From BOG-1363 sp043775355 (lineage in GTDB: Bacteria; Planctomycetota; UBA11346): a stretch of DNA of 12,099 nt. A program made the translations under genes and the position numbers. Where the stretch lies: positions 1-12,099 of the forward strand of contig JAYVSL010000183.1 in NCBI GenBank assembly GCA_043775355.1, given 5' to 3'. The notes under the pieces were generated by a model. That model was not told the origin of the DNA. It worked only from the letters and a program-made list of their open reading frames with translations, and did not search any database. Positions 1-7,855 of this stretch are shown in pieces (position 1 is the stretch's first letter; every line of letters begins with the position of its first letter).

Positions 1-756
1 GTCAGTGATGTATCGTTTATTAAAGAAATGGCGCTCACCACGCTCGATTTATCCGGTACGAAAGTTGAGAATTTTTCAGCGCTCAAAAACGTGCCACTAA
101 CGAGTCTGACCCTTGATCGACTCACCATTTCCGACCTCACGCCGCTGAAAGGTTTGAAACTGACGAGCTTGTCGTTGGCTGGCACCGGCGTTTCGGACCT
201 TACCCCACTGCAAGGAATGCCGCTCAAAACGTTGGTGCTGACCAACTCTAAAGTGTTCGATGCCAAACCACTTCAAGGATTGCCGTTAACCACGCTGTTG
301 CTTGATTCGACGCCACTCGCCGACCTGACTGGGTTGCTCGGACTGCCATTAATGAATCTCAATGTCAGTAACACCAAAATTTCTCATCTCGCCGCTCTCG
401 CTGGCATGCCGTTGGAACAGTTATCAATAAATCGCACGCAGATTAAAGATTTGTCAGCACTCAAATCGATGCGCCTTTCCATACTGCAAATGGACCGCGT
501 GCCAGTGTCTGATTTAAAACCGCTGATAAAAATGCCGCTGACGTATTTGGTGATATCGGGCACTGAAATCCGCGATGTTAGCTTACTGAAAGATCTTCCA
601 TTGGAGCGTTTGGTGCTACCCAATACCAAAGGCCTTAAAGGCCTTGAAGTGCTGAAAGAAATGACGTCTCTGCGTGAAATTGGATACGATCCTGACCCGA
701 ATATTCATGGTCAAACGCCAGCTGCGTTCTGGAAAAAAATTGAGGCGGGCAAGTGA
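1..756 (+). CDS. Leucine-rich-repeat protein, C-terminal part (5' end outside window)
   Basis: The reading frame is open from base 1. The first ATG at 28 lies inside a repeat, so the true start is upstream and this is a partial gene. About ten repeats of 21 residues follow each other with almost no variation in length, with the pattern LxxLxLxxTxVxDLxPLxGMP (for example LTSLSLAGTGVSDLTPLQGMP). The last repeat decays into a short cap ending FWKKIEAGK, an ending I associate with LRR proteins of Planctomycetes, Lentisphaerae and Verrucomicrobia. Such repeats form a curved solenoid for protein binding. In those phyla they are often fused to an N-terminal Ser/Thr kinase or export signal, and neither can be judged here. 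The TGA stop overlaps the GTG start of the next gene, which implies co-translation. The repeat fold is certain; the partner and cellular location are unknown. Confidence 0.9.
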   Translation, partial: VSDVSFIKEMALTTLDLSGTKVENFSALKNVPLTSLTLDRLTISDLTPLKGLKLTSLSLAGTGVSDLTPLQGMPLKTLVLTNSKVFDAKPLQGLPLTTLLLDSTPLADLTGLLGLPLMNLNVSNTKISHLAALAGMPLEQLSINRTQIKDLSALKSMRLSILQMDRVPVSDLKPLIKMPLTYLVISGTEIRDVSLLKDLPLERLVLPNTKGLKGLEVLKEMTSLREIGYDPDPNIHGQTPAAFWKKIEAGK

Positions 757-1940
757 CCGATAAGGATCCCTATAAAGATTTCGGCGGTTTTATTGGCCCA
801 GAAAATCTGCTGTCGTTGGTACGCAATACCGCGCCCTACTGGTTTGGCGGCACGGGACGGCGCCTGATTGCGGAAGTTGCTGAGCCAACGCAGCTCATTG
901 ATTTAGTCGACACCCCTTGTGGCTGGCTGCAAATTTTACGCCACGGCCGACGGCTGGCAGAATCCTCGCCCAAAACACCAGAAGCCCATGCTGATTATTT
1001 TACGCTCTGTCTGGCCTGCCACATGGTCACCGTGGCGACATTTGTTCCGACCGATGTCGATAATAAAATTCGTGATGCCCTGTGGCATCCGGACACGGAT
1101 CGCGCTGCATTAGAGCGCATGGCCGACGCGACGTTTGCCGTCAAAAAATGGGATCAACGGCATTATTCGACGCGCTGGATCATGATTCCTGGTCACGATC
1201 CTGTTGGTGGACACGATGGCGAATGGCTTGGTGTGGCGGTCGGAGCGCTTGGATGCTTTCTGCGCCTTGGCGATGTCGCCCGCAGTGAACGGTTATTTGC
1301 GGCCATCGATGCCGAACTTCAGCGCGAAGCGGCAGCCTTCACCGCCGGACGACAGGTGAAAGATGGCGAGATCCCACTGCTGCAACTCGCAGCGATATTA
1401 ACCCATAACGTTGGCGATGTCGATCAAGGTCTGCGTTCATGGCGTGAAGCTGAACGTCATCCGTATGCCGAGCGACTACGCCGTTTAGCGCATGAAAACA
1501 GCGCTCCCTATGGCGGCGTTTATCAAATCACCGCACGCCTCTATAAAGAATTGCTCGCCGCAGAAGGACATCGCCATTACCCCCTGCGTGACGTGCGTGC
1601 GCTGCGTACATCCGTCGAATTCCTGTTACCACTCGGGCCATGTTTCGATGACTGGGGCCGCAAGCTTGGTTCGCATCCAGATTTCAACGCCAACGCACGC
1701 GGCGAGCTGCTCGCGACGCTGATTGCCGGCTGCCGCAAAGTCCCAGGCCAAGTCGGCTACTACCGCGCCATCGCTGGATTGCAGGACGCCGTCGGCAATC
1801 TTGATGTGTTAGCGAAACATCTTCCGGGAGCTGCACAAAAGGCGCTCAAAGATACCGAACTTCGGCGACAAATCGCGGTGAAACAAATATCGTTCGAATC
1901 AACGCTCAAGAAACGCACGCATGCGCTCTTAGGTGATTGA
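753..1940 (+). CDS. Hypothetical protein, 395 aa, coupled to the LRR gene
   Basis: I do not recognise this family. It starts at GTG 753, inside the sequence GTGA that also holds the stop of the LRR gene, a four-base overlap typical of translational coupling. No signal peptide or membrane segment is visible, so it is probably cytosolic. The protein looks mostly alpha-helical, with Ala/Leu/Arg-rich stretches (about residues 165-205 and 225-275) and a Lys/Arg-rich C-terminus. Features that might seed a search are GGHDGEWLGVAVGALGC near residue 155, which lies before a helical segment, and the conserved-looking aromatic cluster WFGGTGRR near residue 30. The helical pattern could be a solenoid-like scaffold, but no clear TPR consensus was found. 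Pairing with an LRR protein suggests a binding partner; that is inference only. Confidence 0.8.
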   Translation: MTDKDPYKDFGGFIGPENLLSLVRNTAPYWFGGTGRRLIAEVAEPTQLIDLVDTPCGWLQILRHGRRLAESSPKTPEAHADYFTLCLACHMVTVATFVPTDVDNKIRDALWHPDTDRAALERMADATFAVKKWDQRHYSTRWIMIPGHDPVGGHDGEWLGVAVGALGCFLRLGDVARSERLFAAIDAELQREAAAFTAGRQVKDGEIPLLQLAAILTHNVGDVDQGLRSWREAERHPYAERLRRLAHENSAPYGGVYQITARLYKELLAAEGHRHYPLRDVRALRTSVEFLLPLGPCFDDWGRKLGSHPDFNANARGELLATLIAGCRKVPGQVGYYRAIAGLQDAVGNLDVLAKHLPGAAQKALKDTELRRQIAVKQISFESTLKKRTHALLGD

Positions 1941-1946
1941 TTCCAA

Positions 1947-1975
1947 GAGTCCCTAGCGGCCACAGCTAGGGACTC
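1947..1975. terminator. Hairpin between convergent genes
   Basis: A perfect 11-bp stem (1947-1957 GAGTCCCTAGC pairing with 1965-1975 GCTAGGGACTC) encloses a 7-base loop. It sits 6 bases after the stop of the plus-strand 395-aa gene and 35 bases beyond the stop of the minus-strand S9 peptidase. No T-run follows on either strand, so it is not a textbook intrinsic terminator. Its position between converging genes fits a bidirectional terminator or an mRNA 3'-end stabiliser. Confidence 0.6.
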
Positions 1976-2010
1976 CATTGCGTCTATATCATCGCGCAAA
2001 TCATCGCGAA

Positions 2011-4173
2011 TTAACGCGCACCAGCAGGAAGATTGCTGAGGAGATAGCGAATGATGTACATCCTCACATGGACCAAGGTGCCTTCCCCTTCGAGTAAGCT
2101 GTGATCGCGATTCGGGTAAACCATATAATCAAACGGCTTGCCCAGTTTGATCAGTCGATCGACCAATCCTTCTATGATCTGAATATGGGTGTTGGTCTCG
2201 CCCGAACCCGTGATGATGAGTAATTTTCCTTTCAGGCCATCAGCGAAATTAATCGCCGCTGCTTGCTTATACCCCTCTGGATTTACTTCCCGCGTACGCA
2301 TGTAATTTTCTTGGAACCCTGCGTTATATAGGTGCGGCTGCGGCTTCGGCACCACCGCGATTCCTACGTGATACGAATCAGGCTTACGAAACATGGCGTT
2401 GAGGGTGTTTGATCCGCCGCCGCTCCAGCCCCAAATTCCAACTCGGGTTAAGTCCACATACGGACGCGTTCTCGCTAATTCCTTGAGTCCAGCTTCTTGT
2501 TCCTCAGTTGAGAGCGGGCCAAGACTGCCGAAGACCGCTCGTCGCCACGCTGCGCCTTTGGGGGCGGGCGTGCCACGATTGTCAATCGTTAGCACTAAAT
2601 AACCCAAATCTGCGACGACACGATGGAAATCGATCTGGGAAGTTCCCCATTCATTGAGCACAGTCTGGGCATGAGGCTCGCCGTAGACGTAAATAAAAAC
2701 GGGGTATTTTTTGAGTGGATCAAAATCTTTGGGCTTGATCATCCATGCGTCCATCGACACGCCGTTGCCAATGGTGAGTTGAAGAAATTCGGTCGGGTGT
2801 GAAATAACGCTCTTCATTTTTTCACGGATTTTTTCGTTATCATTCAGCACGCGAATAACCCGATGACCAGCTAACTCGACAAGTTCAACGATGGGCGGCG
2901 AATCCAAGGTGGAATACGTGTGAATAGCCAGCTTGGCGTCTGGTGAAAAATGGTAGTGATGAGTGCCGGGCTGGTTTGAGGGAGTGATTCGCTCCAGCGT
3001 GCCAGATCCATCAAGCGGTACGCGGTACAAGTGCTTCTGGGTGGCATTATCCGGCGAGGCATAGAAGTAATACCAGCCACCACCTTCATCAATCGCAGCG
3101 CGGTCAATGATGTCGTATTTTCCAGGTGTGAGTAAGGCTAACTCTTTGCCTTCGCGCGACCACAGATACGCATGTCGCCAGCCATCTTTTTCGCTCACCA
3201 CCACACATGCTTTGCCGCCCTTCGTCCACATCAGGCCTGAATTCTTTTCTTGGCTGGAATCTACCCAGGCGTCATTCACTTCGTGAAGAATTGATTTTAC
3301 CTCAGCTTTTGCCTCTCCTTTATCATTGGTCTTCACCAGATAGAAATCACGCTGATTGCGGAAGCGGCTAAATTTTTCAACGATCACTTCATCTGAGTTC
3401 CCGGCCCATTCGACCTGACCGAAATAAATTCCCTCTTCTGGTGATTCCATGGGTAACCAGGTTAGGTTTTCCCCGGCTGAATCGACGACTCCAATACGAA
3501 GCTTTTCAATGACTTCGCCGACTCTCGCAAATCGATGTTGCTGAACATCAGGATACGACGGATCATTCGTTCCCAAGACCGCTCGCTGCCGCACGTTGGT
3601 CAAATCGGTCTCAATAAATAGAATTTTCTTTCCATCGGGGCTCCACATTTTTTCGTCGTAGGCGAGGTCTCGTTCAGCCGTGTTTTGCGTCAGCTGAACC
3701 CGCTTCCCGCTGACTAAATCACTAACGAATAGATTGCGGCCTTCGGATTCCAACACCTTTGAACCATCCGGCGAAAGAATCTGCCCACGCTGCAGTGGTT
3801 TTTTTGCATCGGGCTTTTTTTCGTCAGGCTTTTTTCCATCAGACTTTTTTTCGTCAGGCTTTTTTTCATCAGACAAAGGCTTGACGCGTTCGCCCGTGCG
3901 AACCAGGTAAGTGACCTTGACCATCGTGTCTGTTTGCGGGTCACGTTCCTGAACCGTGTAGCCAGAACTGTCGGGCAACCATTCCGCCTGAAACTTCTGA
4001 TGACGAAATTCTTTGCGATCGTAGATCGCTTTGAGTCGAGCTTCGACTGCTGGCTGCCACGCGGTGTCAGCCGTGGTTTCGGCTTGAATGTGGCTCATTC
4101 CTATTGCCAGAGAAAATACCACGGAGAGCAAGGTATTGGTAAAAGGAGATGGTTGGGTCATGTGGTTTTCCAT
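2011..4173 (-). CDS. Exported prolyl oligopeptidase-family serine peptidase (S9, DPP-IV-like)
   Basis: 720 aa, the usual length for S9B enzymes, which release dipeptides from peptide N-termini, classically after proline. Residues 1-31 look like a signal peptide (hydrophobic core about 14-27, cleavage likely after A31), so the enzyme is periplasmic or secreted. Residues 35-460 carry the beta-propeller with WSPDGKK and FSPDAK blade motifs; 465-720 is the alpha/beta hydrolase domain, with the DNRGT motif at 531-535. The nucleophile is S584 in GWSGGG and the His is H691 in NRDH. The acidic position expected as Asp (HGTADDNVH in mammalian DPP-IV) reads GSGETNTH, giving E659. The double-Glu motif (YEEE-like) that anchors the substrate N-terminus is not seen, so strict dipeptidyl specificity is doubtful. 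Residues 101-125 are five DEKKP-type pentapeptides. The start could be M1 or M5 (4161); neither has a strong ribosome binding site. A TGACGC/GCGTCA palindrome lies just upstream at 4178-4191. Confidence 0.9.
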   Translation of the reverse strand: MENHMTQPSPFTNTLLSVVFSLAIGMSHIQAETTADTAWQPAVEARLKAIYDRKEFRHQKFQAEWLPDSSGYTVQERDPQTDTMVKVTYLVRTGERVKPLSDEKKPDEKKSDGKKPDEKKPDAKKPLQRGQILSPDGSKVLESEGRNLFVSDLVSGKRVQLTQNTAERDLAYDEKMWSPDGKKILFIETDLTNVRQRAVLGTNDPSYPDVQQHRFARVGEVIEKLRIGVVDSAGENLTWLPMESPEEGIYFGQVEWAGNSDEVIVEKFSRFRNQRDFYLVKTNDKGEAKAEVKSILHEVNDAWVDSSQEKNSGLMWTKGGKACVVVSEKDGWRHAYLWSREGKELALLTPGKYDIIDRAAIDEGGGWYYFYASPDNATQKHLYRVPLDGSGTLERITPSNQPGTHHYHFSPDAKLAIHTYSTLDSPPIVELVELAGHRVIRVLNDNEKIREKMKSVISHPTEFLQLTIGNGVSMDAWMIKPKDFDPLKKYPVFIYVYGEPHAQTVLNEWGTSQIDFHRVVADLGYLVLTIDNRGTPAPKGAAWRRAVFGSLGPLSTEEQEAGLKELARTRPYVDLTRVGIWGWSGGGSNTLNAMFRKPDSYHVGIAVVPKPQPHLYNAGFQENYMRTREVNPEGYKQAAAINFADGLKGKLLIITGSGETNTHIQIIEGLVDRLIKLGKPFDYMVYPNRDHSLLEGEGTLVHVRMYIIRYLLSNLPAGAR
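3797..3876 (-). repeat. Five tandem 15-bp units encoding (S/P)D(E/G/A)KK
   Basis: On the plus strand the unit is close to CTTTTTTTCGTCAGG, repeated five times with point changes. On the coding strand each unit contains a run of 6 or 7 A residues. It encodes residues 101-125 of the S9 peptidase, a charged low-complexity linker after the first beta strands. Copies 1, 2 and 4 (coding order) are GAA AAA AAG, copy 3 is GGA AAA AAG and copy 5 is GCA AAA AAA. Tandem repeats with homopolymer runs are prone to replication slippage, so copy number probably varies between strains. Confidence 0.9.
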
Positions 4174-4224
4174 TTTCTGACGCTTGCGTCAAAGCTGTCG
4201 ATGTCTGTTTTTAGGGTGAACGTG

Positions 4225-5520
4225 TCAGCATGATCGAGCTGCCATCAGCCGCTCGATGTCGTCGGCTTCAATCGGGATGTCGGCCATCAAGTTGGTATGC
4301 CCATCTTTGGTGATGGTGATGACGTCTTCCAGGCGAACAGCGAAGCCTTCTTCGGGAATATAGATTCCAGGCTCAACTGTCAGGCACCAACCGACGGCGA
4401 AGGGCTTGGTCAAATGACCAATGTCGTGGACATCAAGCCCAATCGAGTGACCACCGCCATGCATGTAATATTTCTTACATGGTGACTTGCCGTTTTCGTC
4501 ACGCTTATTGTCTTCTTTTTTTAACAGACCAAGCCCGACCAATTCATCGGCACAAAGATCTTCCGATTCTTTCTGCCAATCGCGCCACAATTTCCCAGGA
4601 ACCGCGTTCTTGGTCATGGCTTTTTTTATGCGTAAGACGGCGTCATAAACTTGGCGCTGACGCGGAGTAAAGCGGCCATTGACGGGAATCGTGCGGGTCA
4701 AATCCGAGTTATAATTGGCGTAGCTGGCCGCCACATCCAACAGCAAGAGTTCGCCATCCTTACAGGTCTGGTCGTTGGCGTTGTAATGTAGCGTGCAGGC
4801 ATTCAGGCCCGAAGCGACGATGGCGTTATAGGCGAAAAAAGCGCGCTTACGGGTAAATTCATAAGCATAGATCGCTTCGATCTCGCATTCATTCATGCCT
4901 GGACGCAATTCCTTTAAAACGCTCATAAACGCATCGCGAGTGATAACACAAGCCTGACGCATCAAGGCTAATTCGTCAGGATCTTTCAGCACGCGCAGGT
5001 CATGCATGAGCCGCGCAAGACGACAGTAGCGATGCAAAGGGAACCGCTTCATGAATTCACTGATGAAGCGTGCTTCGCGCGTTTCCACTTCAATCACTGC
5101 GCGCAGATGTTCATTGCTGTTGAGATAAACCAGTTCCATCTCGCACATTAATTTATGCAAGATCATCGGCATATCGTCGAGCCAACGGACGTCTTTAATT
5201 CCTGAGATTTGATGTGCCCCCTCAAAATCGAGCTTCTTGCCTTCAATGACCGTCATGTCCGGATCGGGTTTTCGTATGAAAAGCATGGTACGCATTTTTT
5301 CATCAAGCGCCGTCGGAGCCATGACCAGAACCGATTCTTCCTGCTCAACGCCCGTGAGATAAAAAAGATCCGAGCTAGGCACCAATGTCTTCGTGCCATC
5401 AGCGTTAGTCGGCGGAATATCGTTGGTATTGACCACCACCAACGAACTCGGCGGTAACATGGCCTGCAAACGTTGACGATGTTGCGTAAAAAACGACGAC
5501 GGGATGGCGGCATGGCGCAT
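4225..5520 (-). CDS. pepP: Xaa-Pro aminopeptidase (M24B, PepP-like)
   Basis: 431 aa, close to the roughly 440 aa of E. coli PepP. The enzyme removes an N-terminal residue preceding proline and uses two divalent metals, usually Mn. Residues 1-165 form the N-terminal AMP_N-type domain (LVPSSDLFYLTGVEQEESVL). The pita-bread catalytic domain follows at about 175-425. All five expected metal ligands are visible: D262 (LLLLDVAA), D273 (NSDLTRT), H358 (HGGGHSIGLDVHD), E383 (TVEPGIY) and E398 (VRLEDV). There is no signal peptide, so it acts in the cytosol. It lies between two exported peptidase genes on the same strand, with 51 bases to the S9 gene downstream and 84 to the DUF885 gene upstream. An upstream GGAG sits 11 bases before the ATG, a rather long spacing. 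Together with the S9 enzyme it would clear proline-containing peptides. Confidence 0.93.
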   Translation of the reverse strand: MRHAAIPSSFFTQHRQRLQAMLPPSSLVVVNTNDIPPTNADGTKTLVPSSDLFYLTGVEQEESVLVMAPTALDEKMRTMLFIRKPDPDMTVIEGKKLDFEGAHQISGIKDVRWLDDMPMILHKLMCEMELVYLNSNEHLRAVIEVETREARFISEFMKRFPLHRYCRLARLMHDLRVLKDPDELALMRQACVITRDAFMSVLKELRPGMNECEIEAIYAYEFTRKRAFFAYNAIVASGLNACTLHYNANDQTCKDGELLLLDVAASYANYNSDLTRTIPVNGRFTPRQRQVYDAVLRIKKAMTKNAVPGKLWRDWQKESEDLCADELVGLGLLKKEDNKRDENGKSPCKKYYMHGGGHSIGLDVHDIGHLTKPFAVGWCLTVEPGIYIPEEGFAVRLEDVITITKDGHTNLMADIPIEADDIERLMAARSC

Positions 5521-5571
5521 AGACGAGATGACTCCAATAGGAATGGCGAGTGATGAATCGTACGAGCGAGC

Positions 5572-5597
5572 GCTGACGGGACATGGCCTCCGTCAGC
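5572..5597 (-). terminator. Hairpin between the DUF885 and pepP genes
   Basis: GCTGACGG (5572-5579) pairs perfectly with CCGTCAGC (5590-5597) around a 10-base loop, beginning 7 bases after the DUF885 stop in the direction of transcription. No U-run follows. It may lower read-through into pepP, or it may mark an mRNA processing point inside one operon. Confidence 0.4.
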
Positions 5598-5604
5598 TCA
5601 TGGT

Positions 5605-7377
5605 CTACTCAATCGAAAGGTGCTTGAACACCAAATCCTGAAGGTATTTGACCGGCACAGCGCCTTGAGCAATGACGGCTTCATGATAGCGGCCAAGATC
5701 GAAGGCCTCGCCTTGTTTATGCTGCACGGCATGACGCAGATTGAACATCGCGCGGCGGCCGACGAAGTATGTTGAGAGCTGACACGATCCCTGTTTTGAG
5801 CGGATAACTTTGAGCGCCGCTTCGCCCTTCGACTGAAAGGCGTCTTCCACCAAAAAGCGCATGGCTTGCTCGTCACTCATGTCCGTGCAATGCATGTCGT
5901 GATCTAAGATCGCATTGGCGACGGTGCGTAAATAAAACTTTTTCTGCAATAGGCGCATGGCCAGGTCACCATCACCGTATCCCTGATCGAGCATCATCTG
6001 TTCGCAATACACCGCCCATCCTTCGATATAAACGCCAGATCCAAGCACGTTGCGCAGCAGCGATGACGTACGATTGGCCTTACTCAATTGAACGTAGTGC
6101 CCAGGATAGGCCTCATGTATGGTCAGAATCTGTAACATCCGGCTATTGTATTCCTGCAAATAACTTTCCACCCGCTCTTTGTCCCAATCTTTCGGCGGCG
6201 GACTGATGTCATACAAACTTGCCGCATCAGGATCTAACGGCGGCGCGCTGCTTAAATCAGCGATACTATTGCCGCGCTGGAATTCCGGCATCTCAATGAC
6301 TTTGAGCAAATCGGGATCCGGCAAGCGTAAAATATTCTGAGCAGTGATAAATTTTTTCAGCCCGTCAACCGTCGCGCGAATGTCTCGACTTAAATTTTCT
6401 GCTTTACCGTGTTCGCGACTGATTTCTTGAATCACCAACTCGATCAACTGGTGTGTACCGGCGGAATCGTCAGGCGGAGCTGCGCGCTTGGGGAAATAAT
6501 GACTCCACAGTTGTCGTGCGGCAAAAGCCATGTCGCGACGCACGCGATCGAATTCAACCGTGGCGTCAGCACGCACTTGTTCGGCGGTGACACCGGCATC
6601 AAGCACCAGGTCTAATTTACGCGCAAAACGTTCTTTGCCGATGCGCCACTCACCGGTGGCACGTGGGAGCAAATCCTGATCGAGAAACTGTTGGTGCGCT
6701 CGCAAGGCCACCACCACCTCGGCGGCGGCGGCTTTCAGCGCATCTTGCTGCGTATTTTCTCCGACCAGATCAAAGATTTCCTGTTCGTAAAAAGCAATCG
6801 CGCCCTTGTTCTGTTTGCTGGCAGTATCAAGCACCACGCGCGGTGGATTTTTGAGCGTTACTTTCGCTGCTGCCAAAATAGCGGGCACCTGTTTCATGCG
6901 CGCTATCGCATTGCGTACATTGATGGCCTTGTCGACCGTCGACTGCGCGAACAAGCGATACACGCTATCGGTCACCAACGAGCCATAGACTCGCGGATCG
7001 TTTTCGTAGGCATTCTCATGCTCCTCAAGCCACAGACTCCGCTTTAAGTCATCGCGAAAAATCTCATAATCGACCTGAGCCGCACGCGATAATTGTGTGT
7101 AGACAATACGCGTTGGCAGCTCAGCCAACGTCGCACGAGTATGCCCAGCCCAACGCGCCCGAGACGGCGCCGAGACATCATCTAACAAATGATCAAAACG
7201 ATGCTCCCCCAGCGTCGTCGCCATGGTTGGATGCAGGCGAAACTCCTCATCCAAATAACTACGGTAATACGCCGTAAAAGCGCTGTCCGCTGCGTTGTCC
7301 GCTGCAAAAGTCGACCCGCCATGAAACCACGAAAGCATGCCCATACCCAGCGCGGCGAGCCAGCGACGATACATCAT
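5605..7377 (-). CDS. Exported DUF885 family protein, predicted metallopeptidase
   Basis: 590 aa from the chosen start, typical of DUF885 proteins (about 570-610). Numbered from that start, residues 1-25 form a signal peptide (MMYRRW, then a hydrophobic stretch, TFA cleavage site), placing it in the periplasm or outside. The family signature is clear: HEAYPGHYVQ with H421, E422 and H427, followed by YIEGWAVYCE with E452 and E459. These match the metal-binding pattern seen across DUF885, which is regarded as a zinc peptidase-like family. The extreme C-terminus (LGRYHEAVIAQGAVPVKYLQDLV) is also typical. The frame stays open upstream to 7542, but the added 55 residues look non-coding and would bury the signal peptide; AGGAG at 7386-7390, 8 bases before ATG 7377, supports the shorter form. 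It is the first of three peptidase genes on this strand. The exact substrate is unknown. Confidence 0.88.
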   Translation of the reverse strand: MMYRRWLAALGMGMLSWFHGGSTFAADNAADSAFTAYYRSYLDEEFRLHPTMATTLGEHRFDHLLDDVSAPSRARWAGHTRATLAELPTRIVYTQLSRAAQVDYEIFRDDLKRSLWLEEHENAYENDPRVYGSLVTDSVYRLFAQSTVDKAINVRNAIARMKQVPAILAAAKVTLKNPPRVVLDTASKQNKGAIAFYEQEIFDLVGENTQQDALKAAAAEVVVALRAHQQFLDQDLLPRATGEWRIGKERFARKLDLVLDAGVTAEQVRADATVEFDRVRRDMAFAARQLWSHYFPKRAAPPDDSAGTHQLIELVIQEISREHGKAENLSRDIRATVDGLKKFITAQNILRLPDPDLLKVIEMPEFQRGNSIADLSSAPPLDPDAASLYDISPPPKDWDKERVESYLQEYNSRMLQILTIHEAYPGHYVQLSKANRTSSLLRNVLGSGVYIEGWAVYCEQMMLDQGYGDGDLAMRLLQKKFYLRTVANAILDHDMHCTDMSDEQAMRFLVEDAFQSKGEAALKVIRSKQGSCQLSTYFVGRRAMFNLRHAVQHKQGEAFDLGRYHEAVIAQGAVPVKYLQDLVFKHLSIE

Positions 7378-7385
7378 AAAGTAAA

Positions 7386-7390
7386 CTCCT
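7386..7390 (-). promoter_or_regulatory. Ribosome binding site of the DUF885 gene
   Basis: On the minus strand AGGAG stands 8 bases before the first of two adjacent ATG codons (7377 and 7374). This decides the start, which also coincides with the beginning of a good signal peptide. It argues against the longer open frame reaching 7542. Confidence 0.75.
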
Positions 7391-7426
7391 GAACAGGCGC
7401 TGAAGCGCTCGGGGTAAAGACTCCGA

Positions 7427-7443
7427 CGATCATCGCGTGATCG
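7427..7443. promoter_or_regulatory. Inverted repeat upstream of the peptidase genes, possible operator
   Basis: CGATCA-TCGCG-TGATCG is a perfect 6-bp inverted repeat with a 5-base spacer, about 50 bases upstream of the DUF885 start. Its size and position suit a dimeric regulator, but arms this short occur by chance and no regulator gene is nearby. I could not identify a clear promoter in 7378-7534. Confidence 0.25.
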
Positions 7444-7534
7444 AAGGCACGACGGAAAAACATAGGCACCGGCGAACCAGCGTTGTGAGAAAAAATAAAC
7501 ATACGTGTCCGACCCCTCTTTACATTTAGATTCG

Positions 7535-7855
7535 TTAGGCATTTGGCTTGATCATAAGCTCAACCAGTTTAACGCCATCATACTTATAAATCCCATTTAT
7601 TTTCGAATTGTGAACGTTAATTTGTATGGCGTTTTTTCCTATGCTTCCCCATCGTATCTTATGCTTGTAGGGATCCTTCGTCATATCTAATGGCCAATCT
7701 AGTCTTTCCAATTCAATCCACCTACCGTTAGTGAATTTCCAGACATTCCCTATGAGTGAACTCATTCCGCTTTCGCATTTTGTCATATATCCACAATCGC
7801 CCACATCTACGATGCCAGACAAAACACTGCAGATGCTTTCAGGTGTATATTTCAT
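7535..7855 (-). CDS. Small AT-rich hypothetical protein with two beta-blade-like repeats
   Basis: 106 aa, no recognised family and no signal peptide. Two segments resemble each other: GNVWKFTNGRWIELE (about residues 37-51) and NGIYKYDGVKLVELM (about 87-101). Both follow the pattern of an aliphatic, an aromatic and Lys, another aromatic, Gly, and a hydrophobic-Glu strand. That alternation is typical of a beta-hairpin blade in propeller or kelch-like proteins, so the ORF may be a small or truncated propeller piece. Base composition is clearly more AT-rich than the peptidase genes on one side and isocitrate dehydrogenase on the other. Ribosome binding is weak: GAGG lies too far upstream of the ATG, with AGG only 3 bases away. 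It could be an acquired gene, a gene remnant or a spurious ORF; the internal duplication argues for real protein ancestry. Confidence 0.5.
   Translation of the reverse strand: MKYTPESICSVLSGIVDVGDCGYMTKCESGMSSLIGNVWKFTNGRWIELERLDWPLDMTKDPYKHKIRWGSIGKNAIQINVHNSKINGIYKYDGVKLVELMIKPNA

Noticed and set aside
3714..3944. 76-codon minus-strand frame through the Lys-rich repeat
   Set aside because: It is the +1 frame of the S9 peptidase gene, kept open by the repeat; Arg/Ser/Lys-rich with no protein-like pattern. It is not the frame reached by a -1 slip.
7378..7542. Upstream extension of the DUF885 frame by 55 codons
   Set aside because: It would hide the signal peptide, has no good ribosome binding site and overlaps the end of the small AT-rich ORF; AGGAG before 7377 supports the shorter form.
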